The notes: a model not told the origin generated them from the sequence alone. A DNA stretch of 64,000 nucleotides from Ornithinimicrobium sp. INDO-MA30-4 (GCF_021535045.1 NZ_CP091056.1:62001-126000), one strand, 5' to 3'. Positions 43,603 through 54,628 are shown, counted from the first letter of the stretch. Made by a program: numbers and translations.

Positions 43603-44253
43603 CTACTCTTGGGAGTCCGTGGACTCCGTGGGGCGACCGCCACCGGGCTGCCAGAGCACATCTCCACCAGCGTCTTGATTGGCTGCCCTGCCAAGAATAA
43701 AGAGCAAGTCGGAGAGCCGATTGAGGTATGTCGCGGTGAGCGGATTGACGCCACCGGGTCGCTGCGCTTCCTGCGCGGTTTCACCATCAGCCGCTGGCTG
43801 GGTGCCATACATCTCGATAGCAGCCCAGGCACCTCGTTCTGCACGACGAGTCACTGTGCGGGCCAGGTGAAGATAGGCCGATCCCGGCGTGCCACCCGGC
43901 AGAATGAACGAGCGAAGTGCAGGTAGATCCTCGTTGAACGTGTCGCAGTCGCGCTCCAACTCATCTATCCACTGTTGTTTCACCCGCAGCGGTGGGTACT
44001 CATACGTAGCCGCCAATGGGTTGCACAGATCAGCACCGACATCGAAGAGATCGTTCTGCACCCGTTGGAGACAGGCCTGAACGTCGGCAGGTAAGCCGCC
44101 CAGAGTGACGGCCAGCCCTAGTGCTGCGTTCGCCTCGTCAGTGTCGGCGTAGGCGATGAGTCGCGGGTCGTTCTTGGAGGTGCGGCTGAAGTCGCCAAGG
44201 GCCGTGGTGCCCTGGTCGCCGGTGCGGGTGTAAATGCGAGACAAAGTGACCAT
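43603..44253 (-). CDS. cob(I)alamin adenosyltransferase (PduO type)
   Basis: This transfers adenosyl from ATP to cob(I)alamin to make adenosylcobalamin. It has 216 residues. The ATP loop is IYTRTGDQGTTALGDF at the N terminus. RSFILPGG and RRAERGAWAAIE in the helical bundle are the PduO corrinoid and ATP motifs, and YLNRLSDLLFILGR is the C-terminal hallmark. ATG 44253 gives MVTLSRIYTRTGD. Adenosylcobalamin is the cofactor of the acyl-CoA mutase at 55682-57443. This enzyme lies beside the atp operon in several actinobacteria. Confidence 0.92.
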   Translation of the reverse strand: MVTLSRIYTRTGDQGTTALGDFSRTSKNDPRLIAYADTDEANAALGLAVTLGGLPADVQACLQRVQNDLFDVGADLCNPLAATYEYPPLRVKQQWIDELERDCDTFNEDLPALRSFILPGGTPGSAYLHLARTVTRRAERGAWAAIEMYGTQPAADGETAQEAQRPGGVNPLTATYLNRLSDLLFILGRAANQDAGGDVLWQPGGGRPTESTDSQE

Positions 44254-44445
44254 GGAGCCATCTTCGCAGACCCTGAAAGAGCGGATAGGGGAGCCGCTCA
44301 TTTCGCCCGAAGCTACTGTCCGGTATTCGTGACCTAATCGTGATCTCTCAAAGTGCATCAAATCCCCATGTCGCGACGTCTTAGTTGCTGAACTGGATTC
44401 GGGGCAGGCCTAAGAAATTGGTCGCATGAGGCAGAGGAGCAGGAA

Positions 44446-44796
44446 ATGGCAGCAGGGGCGGGGACCCTCGATGTGCAGGTCACACCATGCGGTTCAGTGG
44501 TGACTCTCGTCGGGGCGCTCAATATGGAGACGGTGGCTGATTTGCGGGTAACCCTGCACCGACTGCTTGCCTCCGGCAGTGGTGATCTCATCGTTCACCT
44601 GGATCGAGCAGAAGTGGACGACGCGACGGGGTTGGGAGTGCTTGTCGGGGCGCACCATCGGGCGCTGCGGCAAGGCCGCCGATTGGTGATTGGTCAAGCC
44701 TCAGCGCGGATGGAGAGATTGCTGCGGGCCACAAAACTGCACGCTGTGTTGATGCGCCAGTCACCGATGGCTGTGCCGATCGCTTCGGCTAGTTAA
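44446..44796 (+). CDS. STAS-domain anti-sigma factor antagonist-like protein
   Basis: This 116-residue protein resembles SpoIIAA/RsbV. GSVVTLVGALNMETVADLR is the first strand-helix and VDDATGLGVLVGAHHRAL is the phosphorylation region. The canonical DSSG is DATG here, so Thr takes the position of the phosphorylated Ser. It would be expected to bind an RsbW-type kinase/anti-sigma factor, none of which is in the window. Its 3' end overlaps the convergent aminotransferase gene by 4 bases. The gap 44254-44445 shows no gene. Confidence 0.82.
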   Translation: MAAGAGTLDVQVTPCGSVVTLVGALNMETVADLRVTLHRLLASGSGDLIVHLDRAEVDDATGLGVLVGAHHRALRQGRRLVIGQASARMERLLRATKLHAVLMRQSPMAVPIASAS

Positions 44797-45935
44797 CTCG
44801 CTCGCCAGCCAGACTGAGCCGACGACAACCGGCGCACGATTTCTCGCACCCGGTCTGAAGAAGTAGCGAGGTTGACCCGCAGGTGCCCATCGGTGCCGGC
44901 GCCGTAGTTTTGTCCGTCGAGGCGGACGCCAGCCGCGAGGGCTCCCGCCATGGGGTCATCGGTCGCGACTCGGCTGACGTCAATCCAGGCCAAATAGGTT
45001 GCCTGGGCCGGAAGGCAGGAGACTTCAGGCAACTGGTCTGCGAGCAGGGCTGTGATGAGTGCGTGGTTTTCGGCGCTGCGGGTCCGGACTGCGTCGAGCC
45101 ACTCGTCGGATTCGGTGAAAGCGGCAATCGAGGCTCGCATGCCTAGTGTGGACATGCTGTGGTTTAACACCGGGTGCAGTGAACTGAGAGTTTCGTGGTC
45201 TTCGGCCCTGCTGCTGACGACTTGAGCGCACCGCAAACCTGGCATGTTGAATGACTTCGTTGCTGACATCAGAACCGTGGCCAGGTCGGTTTCGTCCGTG
45301 ACACTCGCATAAGAGGTCAGTTCCACTCCTGGCCAGACAAGCGGTGCGTGAATCTCATCACTAATGACGTGAACCCCGTAGGCCCTGGCAATGTCCCGAA
45401 TCTGGGTGAGTTCGTCGCGAGTCCAGACCCGGCCAAGCGGGTTGTGCGGCTGACATAGCAGGAGGGCCTGCGCGCCGTTGGCCGCTGCAGCCTCAATTGC
45501 TGCGAGGTCCAAGTTCGGAGTGTCATCCGACATCTGAACCTCAATGACCTCCCGACCCATGTCTCGCGTCATGACCAAGAACGGCGGGTAAACGGGGGTA
45601 GGCACGATCACTGGACCGGCGGGAGCAATATGCGACAAGACGAGACGCATACCCTCCATGACGTCGCCGGTGATCATCACACGCTCGGGCTCGATGGTTG
45701 CTCCCCAGCGCCGGTCAACAAAGGCAACGAACGCATCGATGACCTGTGGATTGAGCCGAATATCGGGGTAGCCAAACACATCGCTGGCAACGTAGTCCTT
45801 GACGACTTCGGAGATCGCCGGAGCAACGGCAAAGTCCATCTCGGCAATCCAGGCCGGGATGACCCCAGGCTCATCCAGGGCCCACTTCATCGGGCCCGCC
45901 TGGATCAGATGGTCATCGCTCAAATCGCGAAGCAC
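44793..45935 (-). CDS. PatB/MalY-type PLP-dependent C-S lyase
   Basis: This class I/II PLP enzyme has 380 residues and an intact frame. WIAEMDFAVAPAI, GYPD and CQPHNPLGRVW are typical of MalY/PatB cystathionine beta-lyases. The PLP lysine is in SATKSFNMPGLRCAQ, and RVNLATS carries the carboxylate-binding Arg. The family cleaves cystathionine, cysteine or cysteine-S-conjugates. It starts at GTG immediately after the gamma-glutamyltransferase stop. The pair could degrade gamma-glutamyl conjugates to cysteine-S-conjugates and then cleave them, which is inference from adjacency. Confidence 0.88.
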   Translation of the reverse strand: MLRDLSDDHLIQAGPMKWALDEPGVIPAWIAEMDFAVAPAISEVVKDYVASDVFGYPDIRLNPQVIDAFVAFVDRRWGATIEPERVMITGDVMEGMRLVLSHIAPAGPVIVPTPVYPPFLVMTRDMGREVIEVQMSDDTPNLDLAAIEAAAANGAQALLLCQPHNPLGRVWTRDELTQIRDIARAYGVHVISDEIHAPLVWPGVELTSYASVTDETDLATVLMSATKSFNMPGLRCAQVVSSRAEDHETLSSLHPVLNHSMSTLGMRASIAAFTESDEWLDAVRTRSAENHALITALLADQLPEVSCLPAQATYLAWIDVSRVATDDPMAGALAAGVRLDGQNYGAGTDGHLRVNLATSSDRVREIVRRLSSAQSGWRAS

Positions 45936-47461
45936 TTAGCCCACCGCCGTTGCCGAGGCCCGGCGTGGGTCTGCGCCAGCGCTGAGGGCGCCATCGCTGT
46001 GGCGAACGGCACCGCCAACTCCGCCAAAGAACATGGCGTGTGGCGGGTGCTCGTGCAGCGGCAATCCGGTAGCGGCGAGATCTGCCACGAGGGCTTCGTC
46101 CTGCTCGTGATCGATTCGCACGCTGCCATCGTCCAAGTGGCGAATATGCATGCGCGGCAAGTCGATAGCTTCTTGGAGCCCTTGGCCAGATTGGCAGAAG
46201 TGCCACAGGACCTGCGCCAGGGCAGTCGTGATGCGGTCGGCGCCAGGAGTGCCGATAGCCAGCCGCGATCCATCGGCGTGCATGCCCGTTGTCGGCGCCA
46301 TATTGGAGGCCATCCGGGTCCCGGGCTTGAGGGCGTGCAGGCCGAGGCGGTTCAATTCAGGCTCACCCAGCGCGTTGTTGGCGAGCATCCCGGTGCCAGC
46401 AATCGTCATACCGGAGCCGTAGCCAGAGGACGCTGTGATGGCGCAGGCCATGCCGTCGTTGTCGACGACCGACACGTGCGCCGTGCTGGCCGTCGTTGGC
46501 ATGCCCAGACCGTCCATACTGGCGATTGTTTCCAAAAGCCCATGCCCAGCGACTTCAAGGTCTGGCGCAATGTCCACGGTGCCCAGTCGCAGGTCGAGAA
46601 CCTGCCGCATGATGTGAGCCATCTCGGAGGTGGTGAGAGGCTCCTTGCTGGCTGCCATCAGGCGCAGCATGGCGGTGAGGACTGGGCCGCCAATGGCGGG
46701 AGGGGATTGCAGGCCAAGTCCCATTCGCCAAAAGTAGTGCGCAATGCTGGCCGAACCATCGGCTGATATGCCTGGAGGTCGGCGAGGCCCAACAAGCCAC
46801 CGCGTTCCTTCATGTCGGCCGCCATTGCTCGGGCCAGGTCGCCGGTGTAGAGGCTGGTTGCCCCCTCGGCTCCGATCTGCTCGAGCGCGCCAGCCAGGTC
46901 TTCATCGACGATGATCTGACCGACTTTGAGAGGGCCAGCCTCCTGGGTGTAGACCTCGCGGGTCTTGGGGTCCCAGGCAAAGATCTTGTTGGAGACCAAC
47001 TCGCTATAACTGGCCGCTGTCGCGCTCACGGGGAATCCGGCCCGGGCGGCTCGCGCAGCCGGGTCCAAGAGGCTTGACCAGGGCGCACTGCCGTGGTTTT
47101 CGTGAGCCCACCCCATTGCTGAGAACATTCCTGGCGTTGCCACCGAACCAGGGCCAACAAAGGTGGTGAGCCCGCCGCCATAGGTGGTGTGGCACTCCTG
47201 CAAGCCCTGTCCGAACTGCTCGGCACGTGCTTCCCGACCCGGCATCTCAACGTTGCCATCAATCACTACCGGAGACCCCTGGGAGGGCCAGATATTGATG
47301 TAGCAGCCGCCCAGTGGACTAATCAGACCTGGCTCGGAGACCGAGGCCGCAGTCATGGCTGCGATGGCTACGTCCACAGCATTTCCGCCGTCAGCGAGCG
47401 CGGCCTGGCCGGCCTGGGTGGCAATCGGATTGGGAGCGGCAATTGCGGCTTGTCGCGTCAT
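45936..47461 (-). CDS. gamma-glutamyltransferase (frameshifted)
   Basis: This is an Ntn-hydrolase of the gamma-glutamyltranspeptidase family, about 509 residues. The N-terminal part has PNPIATQAGQAALADGGNAVDVAIA and GLISPLGGCYINIW. The self-cleavage and nucleophile Thr lies in TTASTAHVSVVDNDG, which starts the small subunit, and GYGSGMTIAGTGMLANN follows. The usual catalytic TTH is STAH here. No clear signal peptide is seen, so the location may be cytoplasmic. One base is missing near 46695. The start may be ATG 47461 or a further upstream ATG at 47494. Confidence 0.85.
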
Positions 47462-47555
47462 AGGAGTGATTCTGCCGTATTGCGAGATGGGCAACGGTCA
47501 GTGAGGCCTGAAGCAACCGAAGCGCTGTGCCGCCTCCCCGGGTCTCGGGTGGTTC

Positions 47556-48250
47556 TTAGAAGAGGCGCACCTCTGCGTCGTCAATGCCGCGCAAAGCCTC
47601 GTAGTCCAGCGTCACGCAGCGAATGCCCCGGTCGGTGGCCAAGGTTTTAGCCTGAGGCTTGATGACCTGAGCCGCGAAGATGCCGGTCACGGGGGCCAGG
47701 TGGGGGTCGCGATTCAGCAACTCCAAGTAGCGAGTGAGTTGCTCCACCCCATCGATGTCGCCGCGTCGCTTGATTTCCACGGCCACCGTGGTGCCATCGG
47801 TGTCTCGGCAGAGGATGTCAACGGGTCCAATCGCTGTGGGGTATTCGCGACGGAGCAGCGTCCACCCTCACCAAGGGTCTGGATGTGCTGGGCCAAGAGT
47901 GCCTGCAACTGGGCTTCAACGCCTTCCTTGACCAAGCCAGGGTCGACACCGAGGTCATGCGCAGTATCGCTAATGACCTGGTGAATCTTGATACGCAGGG
48001 TGTCTTCCCGCTTGCGGTGGCGCACCAACCAGACCGCGGTGACACCTTCTGATTTTTCGATCTCGTCTGGCTCCATCTCGGCCGTTGAGCACGGTGGAGC
48101 CATCCAGTTGAGTGGTTTGTAGGAGCCACCATCGGAGTGCACCAGGACCGAGCCGTCGGCCTTCATCATCAACAGACGAGTCGCCAACGGAAGGTGGGCC
48201 TCGAGGGCGCCTTCATAATCAACACTGCATTCAGCAATCACTACACGCAC
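47556..48250 (-). CDS. nucS: mismatch-specific endonuclease NucS/EndoMS (frameshifted)
   Basis: This cleaves both strands at mismatches and serves as the MutS/MutL-independent mismatch repair of actinobacteria. It has 231 residues. The N-terminal DNA-binding and dimerisation domain starts [14 protein letters not shown]. The PD-(D/E)XK nuclease core is the restored GPVDILCRD plus [20 protein letters not shown]. The extreme C terminus is EVRLF, the type of motif that binds the beta sliding clamp. One base is missing near 47866. It starts 61 bases from the divergent dehydrogenase gene. Confidence 0.94.
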
Positions 48251-48311
48251 GGGACACCACCCTAGCCTTGCCCCGCTCGTCAGCCTGCAGCCTCGATGAC
48301 ATGATCAGGGT

Positions 48312-49959
48312 ATGGCTGAAGAAACAACGACCGTAGGAGTCATTGGTCTGGGCACGATGGGTGCCGGGATCGTGGAAGTGTTCGCACGGGGAGGCACCAG
48401 CGTCATCGGCGTGGAGACTACCCAAGAGTTCGCAGACCGGGGCAAGGCGATCTTGCAGGCTTCGACGGATCGTGCCGTTGCCAAGGGCAAACTTGATGAG
48501 CAGGGCCAACAGGAGATCCTTGGTCGGATTACGATCACGACCGACATGCAGGACCTAGCGCCGGCGGATCTTGTCATTGAGGCTGTTCCCGAGCGACTGG
48601 ACATCAAGCACCAGGTCTTTTCCGCCCTTGACGACATCGTCAGCGACACGGCGATCTTGGCGAGCAACACCTCGAGCCTGTCGATTACTGCGATCGCTGC
48701 CGGGACTGCGCAGCCTGAGCGCGTCATTGGCCTGCACTTTTTTAACCCGGCACCGATCCTCAAACTGGTCGAAGTCATCACGACTCTGACCACGCCGGAT
48801 GAGTTGGTCCAGCAGGTGAGCGGGATCGCGACATCGGTGGGTAAGAAGCCCGTCGTTGTCCGCGACCGCGCTGGCTTTGCGTAATTACCTCTTTTGGCTA
48901 CCTCAACTCCTCGATGACGATGTTGGAGCAGGGCCACGTCAGCCGCGAGGACCTAGACACCGCGATGCGCGTCGGTGCTGGTTTGCCGATGGGACCGCTC
49001 ACGTTGATGGACCTGATTGGTCTTGATGTTTGCCATCACATTGGCGATGTCATCTATAGCCACAGCCGGGACCGTGTCCATGCGCCCAGCAGCATGCTTG
49101 AGCAGATGGTTTCCGCCGGCCGGCTGGGCCGCAAGTCCGGGCGCGGCTTCTACACCTACGCCGGCCCCAATAAGGGGCAGGTCGTCGAGGACGCTTCGAC
49201 ACCCACTCCGTTGATGGCTGCTCCAAGTGCCGTGGCGATCGTCGGGGCTGGTGAGATTGCTGATGATCTCGTGGCTCGCTTTGAAGCAGCCGGCGTCGCG
49301 ACGCAGCACGTCGAGGATGCGAATGGTGACCTGAGCGCCGTCAGCCAGGCAGAGTTGGTGATCGAAGCCCAGGGTGAGCCAGTCGACCCCAGCCAAGACC
49401 AGTTGACAGGCCGAGACGCTGATGAGTTGTTTGCCGAGCTAGGTCGCAAGGCCAAGGCGGGAGCAGTGCTCAGCACGATTAACCCGGCGAGTGCCGCTGC
49501 GTTATCGGCACTCACAGGACGCCTCGCAGAGACGCTGGTGTGGCGCATCCACGCCCCGACCCAATCGGGGCAAGTCATCGAAGTCGGTAAGACGGTGGCT
49601 ACCTCGGACAAAGCAGTCGTCGTGAGCCGGGCGGCGATCGCCGCGCTTGATGCGCACTCGGTGGTGAGCAGGGACCGCACTGGACTGGTCGTGGACGCCT
49701 TGTTGATGCCACATCTCAACGATGCTGTCCGCATGGTTGATCAGGGTATGCCAGTGCTCAAGATATCGACACCGCGATTCAGTTTGGCTTGGGCTACCCC
49801 ATGGGACCGCTTGCGATGATCGACCACGTTGGGGCCGACGAGGTTTTGGCAACGGTCGAAGACTTGATGACCGGGTCATACGGCTATGAGACACACCTGG
49901 TGCCTTCGCCGTTGTTGGTCGAGCACGTGCTGCTTGATCGCCTCTTCCATCAAGACTGA
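48312..49959 (+). CDS. tandem 3-hydroxyacyl-CoA dehydrogenase (frameshifted)
   Basis: This is a 3-hydroxybutyryl-CoA dehydrogenase-type protein with a duplicated layout of about 550 residues. The first NAD domain has VGVIGLGTMGAGIVEVFARGG, with VIEAVPERLDIK, SNTSSLSI and GLHFFNPAPILKLVEV. The first C-terminal domain ends GRKSGRGFYTYAG. A second, weaker Rossmann unit (VAIVGAGEIADDLVARFEAAG) and a second C-terminal domain (LGYPMGPLAMIDHVGADEVL) follow. Frame breaks near 48882, 48895 and 49757 are each fixed by one base. Double-module versions occur in other actinobacteria. It probably serves beta-oxidation or butyrate-type acyl-CoA metabolism with the thiolase downstream. Confidence 0.88.
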
Positions 49960-50276
49960 TGCCGCGGTCCAATCGGCCGAAGCGCAAGGGAAGGCCAACC
50001 TCTGGTCAGCCGAAGGCCACCCCGGCGATGACGCAGGGCAGTTGGGTCCAGACGACGCGGTATGCAGGTCAAGAGTGGTCCGTGCGGCAAGTTCGCGGCA
50101 ACGAGTCTGGACGTAGTTATGTCTGCCCCGGATGCCAGCAGCAGGTGCCTGCCTCCCTTGCTCACACCGTGGCATGGCCCAACGACGGGATGGGCGGGCT
50201 TGATAACCGGCGACACTGGCATACAACGTGCTGGTCAGCCAGGGAACGTCGGCGGCCAGGCGGATCCTTCGCATAG
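49959..50276 (+). CDS. conserved actinobacterial small protein with Cys/His motif
   Basis: This 105-residue protein of unknown function starts with a basic PRSNRPKRKGRP. A possible zinc site follows: YVCPGCQQQVP, then HTVAWP and HWHTTCW. The CxxC-H-H-C pattern resembles HNH or zinc-ribbon folds, but no nuclease core is certain. Similar short proteins occur across actinobacteria. The ATG at 49959 overlaps the previous stop by 1 base. The frame is intact. Confidence 0.65.
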   Translation: MPRSNRPKRKGRPTSGQPKATPAMTQGSWVQTTRYAGQEWSVRQVRGNESGRSYVCPGCQQQVPASLAHTVAWPNDGMGGLDNRRHWHTTCWSARERRRPGGSFA

Positions 50277-50306
50277 CGCTGCGCGTAGCGCGGTGCAGAC
50301 CCCCAG

Positions 50307-50760
50307 TTAATCGGAGCGGTGCTCGACCAATTCCACGAGCACGCCGCCAGCGTCTTTGGGGTGGATGAAGTTGATCCGGCTGCCAGCTGTGCCGCGCTTG
50401 GGCTCAGCAAACAGCAACCGGACACCGTGCTCAACCAGTGCGGCGCTCGCAGCCGTGACGTCAGTGACTCGATAGGCGAGTTGCTGCAAGCCCGGCCCTT
50501 GCGGTCCAAAAACCGGCAATCGTGGACTCAGGAGTCAGCGGAGCAAGCAGTTGAATCAACACGCCGCCGGGGGCTGCGTCTGAGGGGCCGACCATGGCCT
50601 CGTCGACACCTTGCTCGGCATTTTGTTCGCGGTGCTGCACGTCAAGCCCTAGGACGTCGTGATGCCAACGGATGGCCTCATCGAGGTCTGGCACTGCGAT
50701 GCCCACGTGGTCAATGCCCAACATGAACGGCTTGAGGACTTCACTCGTGTGCGTCATCAC
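50307..50760 (-). CDS. mce: methylmalonyl-CoA epimerase (frameshifted)
   Basis: This interconverts (R)- and (S)-methylmalonyl-CoA. It is a vicinal-oxygen-chelate fold protein of about 151 residues. IDHVGIAVPDLDEAIRWHHD carries the first metal His, ESTI and LQQLAYRVTD the middle elements, and NFIHPKDAGGVLVELVEH the last metal ligands. One base is missing near 50508. It starts at ATG 50760 or 50757. The acyl-CoA mutase, MeaB and thiolase genes within 7 kb support a propionyl/methylmalonyl-CoA role. Confidence 0.93.
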
Positions 50761-50827
50761 CCCAGGCTAGCCCCGACCTGGCAGGGCCGTTTCGCCTCAA
50801 CCCGGTCTGAGCGCATACGGTGCGGAT

Positions 50828-52368
50828 ATGACTGACCTGTTGTTGCGCCAGGCCAAACTTGTCCCACTCGGCGCGCCCCGTGACGTTCGTGCGCCTAAGG
50901 CAGACGAGCCCCAGGACATCCTGATTCGTGATGGTCAGATCGCTCAGGTGGGGCAGTCGCTGGAACCGACGCCCGAGTCGTTCATTGTGGATGCCGAAGG
51001 TCGCTGGGCGATGCCTGGGCTGTGGGACCAGCACGTGCACATGACTCGGTGGTCATTGAGCCTCAACCGCCTCGATACCTCGGGGGTTTCGAGCCCGCAG
51101 GACACCCTTGACCTGGTGCAGGCAGCCATCGCTCGCGGCGAGGCAAACACCCCGACCGGCTTCTTGACTGGGTGGGGTCACCGATCTGCCCAGTGGGAGC
51201 GTCAGCCCAACGTTGCTGAACTCGACGCCGTGACCGGCTCGGTGCCTGTTGTTCTGATCAGCGGAGATGGGCATCACGGCTGGCTCAATACGGCTGCCCT
51301 GCAGCGACTGGGCATTCCGTTGCGCGACGGCATCATCGAAGAAGACGAATGGTTTGACGTCTATGCCCTGCTTGACGGCCTGCCCGGGGCCACCACTGAA
51401 GCAGAGGCCGGGGTGCAGTTGGCTGTGGATGTGGCCCGCCGTGCTGGAGTCGTCGGCATTGTTGACCTTGAATTTTCCGGTAGCTGGGAGCAGTGGCCCC
51501 TACGATTTGCTGCGGGCTGTGGGCCATTGCGGGTGCGAACCGGTGTGTATGCCGGACGCTTCCCTGAGATCTTGGCGACTGGCCGGCGAGCGGGTGATGT
51601 CATCCCTGGCAGTGACGGCTGGGCCACCCAAGGCCCCCTCAAACTGATCAGTGATGGGTCACTCAACACTCGCACTGCATGGTGCTGCAGCCCGTATGCG
51701 GGCGCCGAGCACCTGGCATACCCGCTGGGGCGGCCCAACTTCTCCAAGGAACAGATGCTCGACCTCGTGGCTCAAGCCCACCAGGCTGGATTGCACACCG
51801 CGCTGCACGCCATTGGCGATGCCGCCGTGGCAGCGGCCCTCGACGTCTTTGCCACCACCGGGGCAACGGGGAGCATCGAACACGCCCAATTGCTGCAGTT
51901 GGCCGATCTGCCGCGCTGGGCAAAACTGCCGGTCACCGCAAGTGTTCAGCCCGCGCACTTGCTTGATGATCGATCGGTCACGGAGCAGTGCTGGCCAGAT
52001 CGCACCGACCGAACGTTCATGGTGCGCGGTTTGCTCGACCAAGGCATCAAGGTTGCTCTTGGCTCTGACGCACCCGTGGCAGCTCTCGACCCTTGGCTGG
52101 CGATGTCTTCAGCTGTGCACCGGGGCGAGCCCGGCGCCCCGCCTGGCATCCAGAGCAAGCCCTGAGCGTTCACCAGGCGCTGGCCGCGTCGGTGGATGGC
52201 CAACGGGTGCGTCCTGGCGACCGCGGCGACGTCATCTTGCTGGACCAAGACCCGCTGGCACCGGGGGACCCTTCTGAACAGGCAGCAGCATTGCGGTCGA
52301 TGGCCGTTGCAGGCACCGTGATTGGCGGGCACGTACGCGGCCCGCTTGCCGCAGCAGTGCAAGGTTAG
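50828..52368 (+). CDS. amidohydrolase family 3 (YtcJ-like) protein (frameshifted)
   Basis: This metal-dependent amidohydrolase has about 514 residues. An N-terminal beta-sandwich segment (ILIRDGQIAQVGQSLE) precedes the metal motif GLWDQHVHMTRW. LHTALHAIGDAAV supplies later His ligands and VALGSDAPVAALDPW the catalytic Asp region. PGDRGDVILLDQDPL is the returning beta-sandwich. One base is missing near 52137. The substrate is unknown; members hydrolyse formamides, hydantoin-like or amide compounds. It is flanked by acyl-CoA genes but has no obvious link to them. Confidence 0.85.
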
Positions 52369-52407
52369 AGTGAGAGTCCACCAACGACGCTGGGAGAACG
52401 AGATTTC

Positions 52408-53618
52408 ATGACGCACCACAACAGCACGGTTCTTGTCGCAGGAGCCCGCACCCCCATGGGCCGGATGCTTGGATCTCTGAAGGATTTTTCTGGCGCTGAC
52501 TTGGGTGGATTTGCCATCAAGGCCGCCGTCGAGCGCGCGGGCATCACCGCTGAGCAGGTCGACTACGTGATCATGGGGCAGGTTCTCACCGCCGGCGCGG
52601 GGCAAATCCCGGCTCGCCAGGCGGCCGTCAAGGGTGGACTCGGCATGAACGTCCCGGCCCTGAGCATTAACAAGGTTTGTCTTTCGGGTTTGGACGCTAT
52701 CGCCCTGGCTGACCAGTTGATTCGTGCCGGCGAGTTCGACGTGATCGTTGCTGGTGGCATGGAGTCCATGACAAATGCCCCGCACTTGCTGGAGAAGTCT
52801 CGCTCTGGGTTTAAGTTTGGCGACGTCACGATGCGCGATCACATGGCTCACGACGGTCTCTATGACGTATTCACTCACCAGGCCATGGGAGGTCTGACCG
52901 AAGAGGCCAACGACGAGGACGCCGCCGGGATCAGTTTCACTCGCGCCGAGCAGGACGCCTACGCCGCGCGGAGCCACCAGTTGGCCGCAGCCGCCCGCGA
53001 AGAGGGCCGCTTTGCTGAGGAGATCACCCCGGTTGAGATTCCGGTGCGCAAGGGCGACCCGATCGTCATGTCGCAAGACGAAGGCATCCGTCCCGAGACG
53101 ACCACGGAGTCGTTGGCCAAGCTGCGTCCGGCATTCCGTCCTGATGGCACCATCACGGCTGGTTCGGCATCGCAGATCTCTGACGGTGGCGCTGCTGTTG
53201 TCGTGATGAGCAAGGCCAAGGCCGAGGAATTAGGGCTGACTTGGCTCGCTGAGATCGGTGCCCATGGGGTCGTCGCTGGCCCTGACTCATCACTGCAGAG
53301 CCAACCGGCCAACGCGATCGCGGCAGCCTGTGAGCGGGCCGGTATCGAGGCTGCGGCCCTAGATCTGATCGAGATCAATGAAGCTTTGCTGCCGTTGGCT
53401 TGGCCTCAACGCAGCAGTTGGGCGTCGACCCCGACAAGGTCAATGTGGACGGCGGAGCAATTGCGCTTGGCCACCCCATTGGTATGTCGGGTGCTCGCCT
53501 CGTCTTGCACCTCGCGCACGAACTGAAGCGACGTGGCGGCGGGACTGGAGCAGCGGCGTTGTGTGGTGGCGGCGGTCAAGGCGACGCCTTGCTCCTCACC
53601 GTGCCAACCCAGGGCTAA
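52408..53618 (+). CDS. acetyl-CoA C-acetyltransferase (thiolase, frameshifted)
   Basis: This type II thiolase condenses or cleaves acetoacetyl-CoA, about 404 residues. The acyl-accepting Cys is in [11 protein letters not shown], near residue 91. The catalytic His is in [11 protein letters not shown] and the second Cys in [11 protein letters not shown], near the C terminus. The frame breaks near 53390 and one base joins EINEA to FAAV-type sequence. With the neighbouring 3-hydroxyacyl-CoA dehydrogenase it could serve beta-oxidation or 3-hydroxybutyrate metabolism. It starts at ATG after AGAACGAG. Confidence 0.93.
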
Positions 53619-53621
53619 TCC

Positions 53622-54619
53622 GTGGGGACGCGGGGTCGGCCTAGTGTCGACAAACTCGTTCGTTCTGCGCGCGATGGCTCGCCTCGGGCGGTAGCGCGGC
53701 TGATCTCCCTCGTGGAGAACGTTGACGACGCATTGCGTGAGGCGATGGCTGCGCTGGCCCCGCATACCGGCAATGCTTGGATGATCGGGCTCACTGGCAG
53801 CCCGGGCGTGGGCAAGTCGACCACGACGACCATGCTTGTCTCAGCCTTCCGCGCGCGCGGCCTTCGGGTTGCGGTGCTGGCTGTTGACCCTCTTCGCCGT
53901 TCTCCGGGGTGCGCTTCTCGGCGACCGAATCCGGATGGGCGATCACGCACTCGATCCGATGGTCTATATCCGGTCGATGGCTAGTCGAGGGCATCTTGGC
54001 GGTTTGTCATGGGCAACTCCGCAAGCGCTGCGCGTCCTTGATGCAGCCGGATTCGACGTGATCTTGGTGGAGACCGTTGGTGTTGGGCAGTCAGAAATAG
54101 ATGTAGCAGGTATGGCTGACACCACCGTTGTGTTGCTCGCGCCCGGAATGGGCGACGGGATACAGGCGGCCAAGGCGGGGATTCTCGAGGTTGGCGATGT
54201 GTTCTTTGTGAACAAGGCTGATCGTGACGGGGCAGACGTGACGGTGCGCGAGATCCGACACATGATCAGTTTGGGCGACCGCTTTGAAGCCGGTGATTGG
54301 CGACCGCCGGTGGTCAAGACCATCTCTGCTCGCTCCGAGGGTGTTGAAGATGCCCTGGAGGCGCTCGATAAGCACTTTGCCTGGAGCCAAGAATCGGGCG
54401 GGCTGGCCAGGCGCCGGGCCGCTAGGGCTGGACGAGAAGTTGAGGCCATCGCGCTTGCTCAGTTGCGACAGCAGATGGGTGACCTGGCCAGTGGTGCTTC
54501 GTTGTCAGCGTTGGCCAAGCAAGTCGCGCGGGGTGAACTCGATCCTTACGCCGCAGCCGACGTCGTGCTCTCCGAATTGGGCACAGCGCAACACCGACAA
54601 CGCCGCCCTGGGTCGATAG
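53622..54619 (+). CDS. meaB: MeaB/ArgK-type G-protein chaperone of B12 mutase (frameshifted)
   Basis: This P-loop GTPase protects and reloads adenosylcobalamin-dependent acyl-CoA mutases. It has about 333 residues. Walker A is GLTGSPGVGKSTTT. The region around ALLGDRIRMGDHA is characteristic, ILVETVGVGQSE is the switch/Walker B segment and FFVNKADRDGAD is the base-specificity motif. One base is missing near 53908 and probably another near the 3' end, because the open frame otherwise runs into the next gene. The end at 54619 is an estimate. Its client mutase is at 55682-57443. Confidence 0.9.
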
Positions 54620-54628
54620 CGTGGGGAT

